Below are positions 60,321 to 64,000 of a DNA stretch of 64,000 nucleotides, in pieces. The stretch comes from Amblyomma americanum (taxonomy: Eukaryota > Arthropoda > Arachnida > Ixodida > Ixodidae), in the NCBI RefSeq assembly GCF_052857255.1, contig NC_135505.1, positions 64,103,649-64,167,648 on the forward strand. Direction: 5' to 3'. Within the stretch, counting starts at the first letter, position 1, and each line of letters starts with the position of its first letter. The notes below the pieces were generated by a model. The model worked only from the letters and a program-made list of their open reading frames with translations, did not search any database and had not been told where the DNA came from. The position numbers and the translations under genes were made by a program.

Positions 60321-60434
60321 CATTCTTGAAGGTAATGATGAGCGCTGTCAAAATACGAGAAGGGACGAGCACTTTGTCCTGTGTGCTCGTCCCTTCTCGT
60401 ATTTTGACAGCGCTCATCATTACCTTCAAGAATG
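60321..60434. repeat. Perfect hairpin: 52-bp arms, 10-nt loop
   Basis: Positions 60321-60372 and 60383-60434 are exact reverse complements; the loop is TTTGTCCTGT. The arms begin CATTCTTGAAGGTAATGATG. It lies between the convergent stop codons of the transposase (60284) and the Myb-like gene (60485). The arms contain GAGCGCTGTC and GGGACGAGCAC strings similar in flavour to Penelope-like ends, but the match is too short to assign. Confidence 0.95.
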
Positions 60435-60871
60435 AGATACAGCTTACTTCAGTGAAATGAAACGAGCTTGTGCTTGGGCAAATTCTAATTTATTTTTGCC
60501 GTGAGGCTTTGAACCAACTGTATCAGAGCATTGTCCCTTGCATCAGCACGTCTCTGCTCCTCAGCACGATGTCTCCTCTCCTCTTCTTTTTCTTCGGCGC
60601 GTTCTCTGCGTTACAGAATTCTTTCTTCGTGCTCCATAATTTTCAACTCTTTCTCCCATTGGAGCTTGCTTTCTTCAAACGCCAATCGCCGCAATTCAAC
60701 CTCACATTCTTTTTCTTTCATGATCATTTCATGCCTCATCCTTCTAAGCATGAAATCGTAGTCGGTGTTCTGATCTGATTTTCTTTTTCCTGTAGAAGAC
60801 ACAATTCTCAAGGATAAGCAGGGAACATGTATGGCGCTTCATGTCTCAGGCACAATGTCTAGAATATGAAC

Positions 60872-62365
60872 ATCATTTTTGCTCACAGCGCAACAACAAC
60901 AGGACAAGAGACTAAAGACTACCACAGACAAGCGCTAACTAGCAGCTGGTTTCTTATTGAAGAACGAAAGGCATATAAATACACACAATGAACTACTTAT
61001 CAAACAACAAAATTTATATGGAAGTCACATGAGAGGTCAGATAACCCAATTCCCTCTCGGATAATGCAATGGAAGGGCTCCTGATACACATTGTACTGTT
61101 GTGGTGAATATAGAAGGCCTCCATTACCTCGCGTGTTAGCTTATCGCTGTGTCGGAAAAGGATACGCGTGTTCTTGTAAACAGGAACGCATTTGCACTCC
61201 TTGCACTGAAAAGTCAACTGGCCAAGGCGGTCACCTTTTGCTCTCCTTTCTGCAGAATCTTTCTCATGCTTGCATTGGCATTTCCTGCAGAGCCTGTGTG
61301 GGAAAGGGGATCATTTTTTCTTGTGTTCTCATGCTCCATCAGACGTTTGTTGACACACCTGCCAGTCTGGCCAATGTACATGGCACCGCATGAGAAGGGG
61401 ACCTGATACACCCACCTCACACGGTATAGGTGGCGAAACATGACGCACATGACAAGCATCCCTCTTGCCGTCTTGCCTCTGACTGACCTGTTTGCACATT
61501 GTGCTAAGTTTTCTAGGCACAGAAAAGACATCAATGTCGTATCTGCCAGGAATTTTTTCAACCCATGTGACAAGCAGTGTGCATACGGGACCACAGCCGC
61601 CTTTTTCTTCTTTTTGCCTTCTTTCAGCTGAGCCCCATTCTTAAGCTGTCTAAGGAGTTTCTCCGCTGCCCTGGAAATGAGTTTATCAGGGTACCCATTC
61701 ACATGTAACCGGCTTCCTTGCGGCAAAATGCTCTCCCCCGTCCTCTCATGGCAAGATTTCCTGAGAGCTGATTTCAAGCAAGAAACGGCAATACCCTGCT
61801 TTGAGCTTAGAATGGCCAGACCGAAAGTTTAGCAACGGTTTGGTAGTCCTCGGGCAATACCACCAGCACAAGTGTTTGTCCTCACCACACAATGCCAAAT
61901 CCAAAAACTGCAGTTCTCTGTTGCTGGGAACCTCAGTTGTGAACTCTAGCCCACGTCTATATCCCTTAAAAATCTCCAGAACGTCGACAAGACTTCTATG
62001 CAAGCGGCCTGTTCGGGTGAACACCAAGTAGTCGTCGTAAACATACCGAAAAACCCTAATGACTTATTCATCCAATGCCTTTTCAATTGCCCTATCAATC
62101 CTGCTTAAAAAGATGTTGGCTAATACAGGTGCCACCCTGCAGCCTATGCTCCAGGGTCCAGGGTGGCACATGTGCATAAGCTCCAGGGTGGCACCAGGGT
62201 GCCCCACGTGCCTTCCACATAAATTTTATTGTTTGATAAGTAGTTCATTGTGTGTATTTATATGCCTTTTGTTCTTCAATAAAAAAACGGTTGATAGTCA
62301 GCGCTTGTCTGTGGTAGCCTTTCGTCTTGTCTCTCATTCTTGTTGCGCTGTGAGCAAAAATGATG
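60872..62365 (-). mobile_element. Penelope-like element (PLE), 5'-truncated, with inverted terminal repeats
   Basis: The ends are inverted copies of about 150 bp: ATCATTTTTGCTCACAGCGC at 60872 and its inverse ending near 62365. Both continue with GCATATAAATACACACAATG and AACTACTTATCAAACAA. A 4-bp GAAC is a possible target duplication. Inside, on the minus strand, are an RT C-terminus and a GIY-YIG endonuclease. Inverted flanks, rather than direct pseudo-LTRs, are a known PLE arrangement. It sits beside a GTAAGT donor of the Harbinger Myb-like gene, so it appears to be intronic there. Confidence 0.85.
61214..62140 (-). pseudogene. PLE reverse transcriptase C-terminus and GIY-YIG endonuclease
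   Basis: RT text on minus: CRVAPVLANIFLSRIDRAIE near 62.12-62.06 kb, then the box FRYVYDDYLVFTRTGRLHRS near 62.04 kb, separated by one stop. NRELQFLDLALCG and a CWWYCPRTTKP strand follow, then an AEKLLRQLKNG linker with Lys-rich VPYAHCLSHGLKK. The C-terminal endonuclease has VPFSCGAMYIGQTGRCVNKR then LMEHENTRK, which is the GIY-YIG block. PLEs prime reverse transcription from a nick made by this domain. The RT N-terminus is missing. The endonuclease part (61214-61777) is open for 187 codons. Confidence 0.85.
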
Positions 62366-63869
62366 AACACTTACCAACTCTCCCAAATTTTCACCTTGCT
62401 GAATGCCAGAATATGAACGTTTTCAAATAACCTGCCTCGTCCTGGGTAACTCAAGGGCGTTTGCTGTTGCACTCGCTCAGAAGGCTGAGTGCTGGGAAGG
62501 CTCCTGGAATCAGGCACTGCAGGAGTTGAGTCCAAAGGAGGCCTGACTTCAGGCACTACAGGAGTTGGGTCCATAGGAGGCCTGGCATCAGGCACTGCAG
62601 GAGTTTGGTCCATAGGAGGCGTGCTTGGGGCGCGCTCCTCGTCATCTGCCGTCGTTGCCAGCATGCCGTGCAACAACTCTCCCGGCGTGACCCCGCTGCT
62701 GCCTGTAAACGCAAGTTATGAAAATTTGCTTTCACCAACAAACCTGCATGATGCAAATTCAGCCTCTGTGATCGCAGCTGAATTATTGCCGTCTGCTGGA
62801 ACGCTTACCGGCCATGTCGAGGTCGATACCAGCACTTTCTGGTGGTGTATCCCGGTATGCCGCCGCGTACCTCTCCATGTACAAATCCCTGGCAGCGGCC
62901 GTCTTCTTCCGCGCTGCGGTGTTGTTCATTGGCTGGGAAGCGGCTGCAAGGTCTTTCCTGCTCGCAGACCCACCATCTTTTCTTGAACGTTTAATCTTAT
63001 AAGACGTCCCATCGATTAGACACAATATGTCCTGAAGGAGTTGGTCACGCTCGCTGTACTCTTCTTCTGTTCCCGATCTAAATGGAGTCAGGTACAGAAA
63101 TTAACGCTTGCGCGCACACATAAAAATAATAGAAAACTTACTTCTTTTGATTCCTCCTATCGTTGGCGGCGTACCGCGTAATCAGGAGGTCGAACTGATC
63201 GCGCACGCTACGCGACGTGAATGGCTTTTTCAGCATCGCCTTCAGACGAAGGGCGATGTCGTCCCATTGGTCGGGATTCCGAAATGGGTCACTTGTTTGT
63301 ACTTCAAGAAGTAAAGCGACATCCAATTTCGGCGTATAAAATACTCTGCCTGTGTTGACAGCATCTCTTCCATTACTCGCGGCGGCTTGCATGTTCACCG
63401 TGAATGACAGCACGTGCACCAGTGTGGCGTCTGCATCTTTACGATGTCGTGGTTCCGTATCGTGCTGCCATCTAGTGACAAACACTGAAAGCGCTGGGCT
63501 GCACATCTTTTACTTTCTGACAATTGTAATTAGTATATTACTGTTTCCAATGAAGAAAAAAAAGGTATAATGTTTAACGAAGTGCAAAAGCAGGCACATC
63601 ACTAAAAAAGTATTCGACAAGTGCAGTTGCTATGGCGATAAACGTACACAACGGTACTTAGGCTTAAAAGGTCAAAAATCACTTCAGTATCTGAAAAACA
63701 AGGGACATTTGTCGCTAATATTTTGGTGTGTGCGTGAGAGTAGGCGAAATAAAAGCGAACCGCTACCATTTGAGCGAGATATTGCGTAAGACAATCCAGC
63801 GGCGACAAGTATTTATTCCGAAGCGGGCGAGCTGGGCGCCGCCATCTTGTCAACGCAGCACGTAGCGTC

Positions 63870-64000
63870 CCACGTTGCGTACGCTACGCTATGCTTTATA
63901 GCGGGCGTACGTCCGCAACGCCCGGCTAGATACGTTGCGTTCTGCGCATGCGCACTTGTTACCCGCAGTGTCGTTGCGTACGCAAGCTCACTGCGTACGT
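63870..64000. repeat. GCGTACG palindrome cluster at the Harbinger right end
   Basis: Repeated GTTGCGTACGC and GCGTACGT strings lie in a short GC-rich region. The 12-bp palindrome TTGCGTACGCAA is at 63974-63985 and at 58626-58637. Both copies are followed by (G)CTCACT, so they are in direct orientation. They are probably subterminal transposase-binding repeats. The window ends here. Confidence 0.55.

Larger units (their letters stand above)
60485..63392 (-). pseudogene. Harbinger Myb/SANT-like DNA-binding protein (spliced, PLE-interrupted, one nonsense codon)
   Basis: Exon 1 (63392-63142) starts MQAAASNGRDAVNTGRVFYT and holds the SANT-like helices (W at PDQWDDIALRLKAML, then RSVRDQFDLLITRY). 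Exon 2 (63077-62809) and exon 3 (from 62702) join in frame through GTAAGT/TTTAG and GTAAGC/TACAG sites. Exon 2 has EEEYSERDQLLQDILCLIDG and a basic patch. Exon 3 has three copies of a PP-D-TP-VP repeat of about 15 residues. A Penelope-like element (60872-62365) then intervenes. Exon 4 (60789-60485) has NTDYDFMLRRMRHEM and a long coiled coil, broken by TAA at 60611-60613 and then continuing to TAG at 60485. The favoured exon 3 donor leaves the exon 4 frame off by one, so that junction is unresolved. In Harbinger this protein assists DNA binding and nuclear import of the transposase. Confidence 0.75.
58600..64000. mobile_element. Harbinger (PIF/Harbinger) DNA transposon, near complete, right end cut by window
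   Basis: It has the two-gene layout of the superfamily: a DDE transposase on plus (58911-60284) and a Myb/SANT-like protein on minus (63392-60485), converging on a 200-bp gap. Both ends carry dense GCGTACG palindromes (58600-58665 and 63870-64000), including TTGCGTACGCAAG(G)CTCACT at both. I could not define exact TIRs or the 3-bp duplication; the right end may lie beyond the window. A Penelope-like element has inserted inside the Myb-like gene. Confidence 0.7.

Overview
The window is chelicerate genomic DNA, most likely from an ixodid tick. I base this on tRNA-derived SINEs of the tick Ruka-like type, very dense layered transposons, (ATT)n microsatellites, and spliced genes with GT-AG introns. 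There are no bacterial operons, CRISPR arrays, rRNAs or convincing functional tRNA genes. Species cannot be set from sequence alone.

Layout. 0-4 kb: no recognisable gene. 4.3-8.5 kb: an I-clade-like LINE (LINE A) with an open CCHC gag-like ORF1 and an ORF2 that keeps endonuclease and the RT C-terminus/RNase H but has lost the RT core. 10.9-12.8 kb: a SINE, a minisatellite and a fold-back element. 15.4-18.4 kb: the best candidate host gene, a minus-strand two-exon gene with a clear splice donor and acceptor and an AATAAA. 21.4-22.2 kb: a GC-rich unidentified reading frame with one internal TGA. 24.0-24.5 kb: a second fold-back. 26.2-36.0 kb: an old Ty3/Gypsy element (LTR, gag, then pol 6 kb away) whose interior holds a SINE, a CR1/L2-like LINE (LINE C), a mariner, an (ATT)n tract and another SINE. 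36.0-42.2 kb: a Jockey/R1-like LINE (LINE B) split by a Ruka-like SINE. 42.2-47 kb: Gypsy scraps, a SINE, a LINE fragment, a hAT-type non-autonomous element with an 8-bp target duplication, and tRNA-like repeats.

47.46-52.91 kb: a structurally complete Ty3/Gypsy element with two 281-bp LTRs, 4-bp target duplications and gag-PR-RT-RNase H-INT. It is disabled by frameshifts and stops, and it sits inside an older unidentified minus-strand reading frame. 53.3-54.7 kb: an RTE-like RT fragment carrying a perfect 104-bp tandem duplication. 58.6-64.0 kb: a Harbinger element with two convergent spliced genes, a DDE transposase (+) and a Myb/SANT-like protein (-). Each has one nonsense codon. A perfect 52-bp-arm hairpin lies between their 3' ends, and a Penelope-like element with a GIY-YIG endonuclease is inserted in the Myb-like gene.

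How it fits together. Nearly everything recognisable is a mobile element and most copies are dead. The value of the window is in its nesting, which gives relative ages: Gypsy-2 is older than LINE C, mariner and SINEs; LINE B is older than its Ruka-like SINE; the unknown minus ORF is older than Gypsy-1; Harbinger is older than the Penelope-like element. All identities come from motif recognition by eye; no database search was run.
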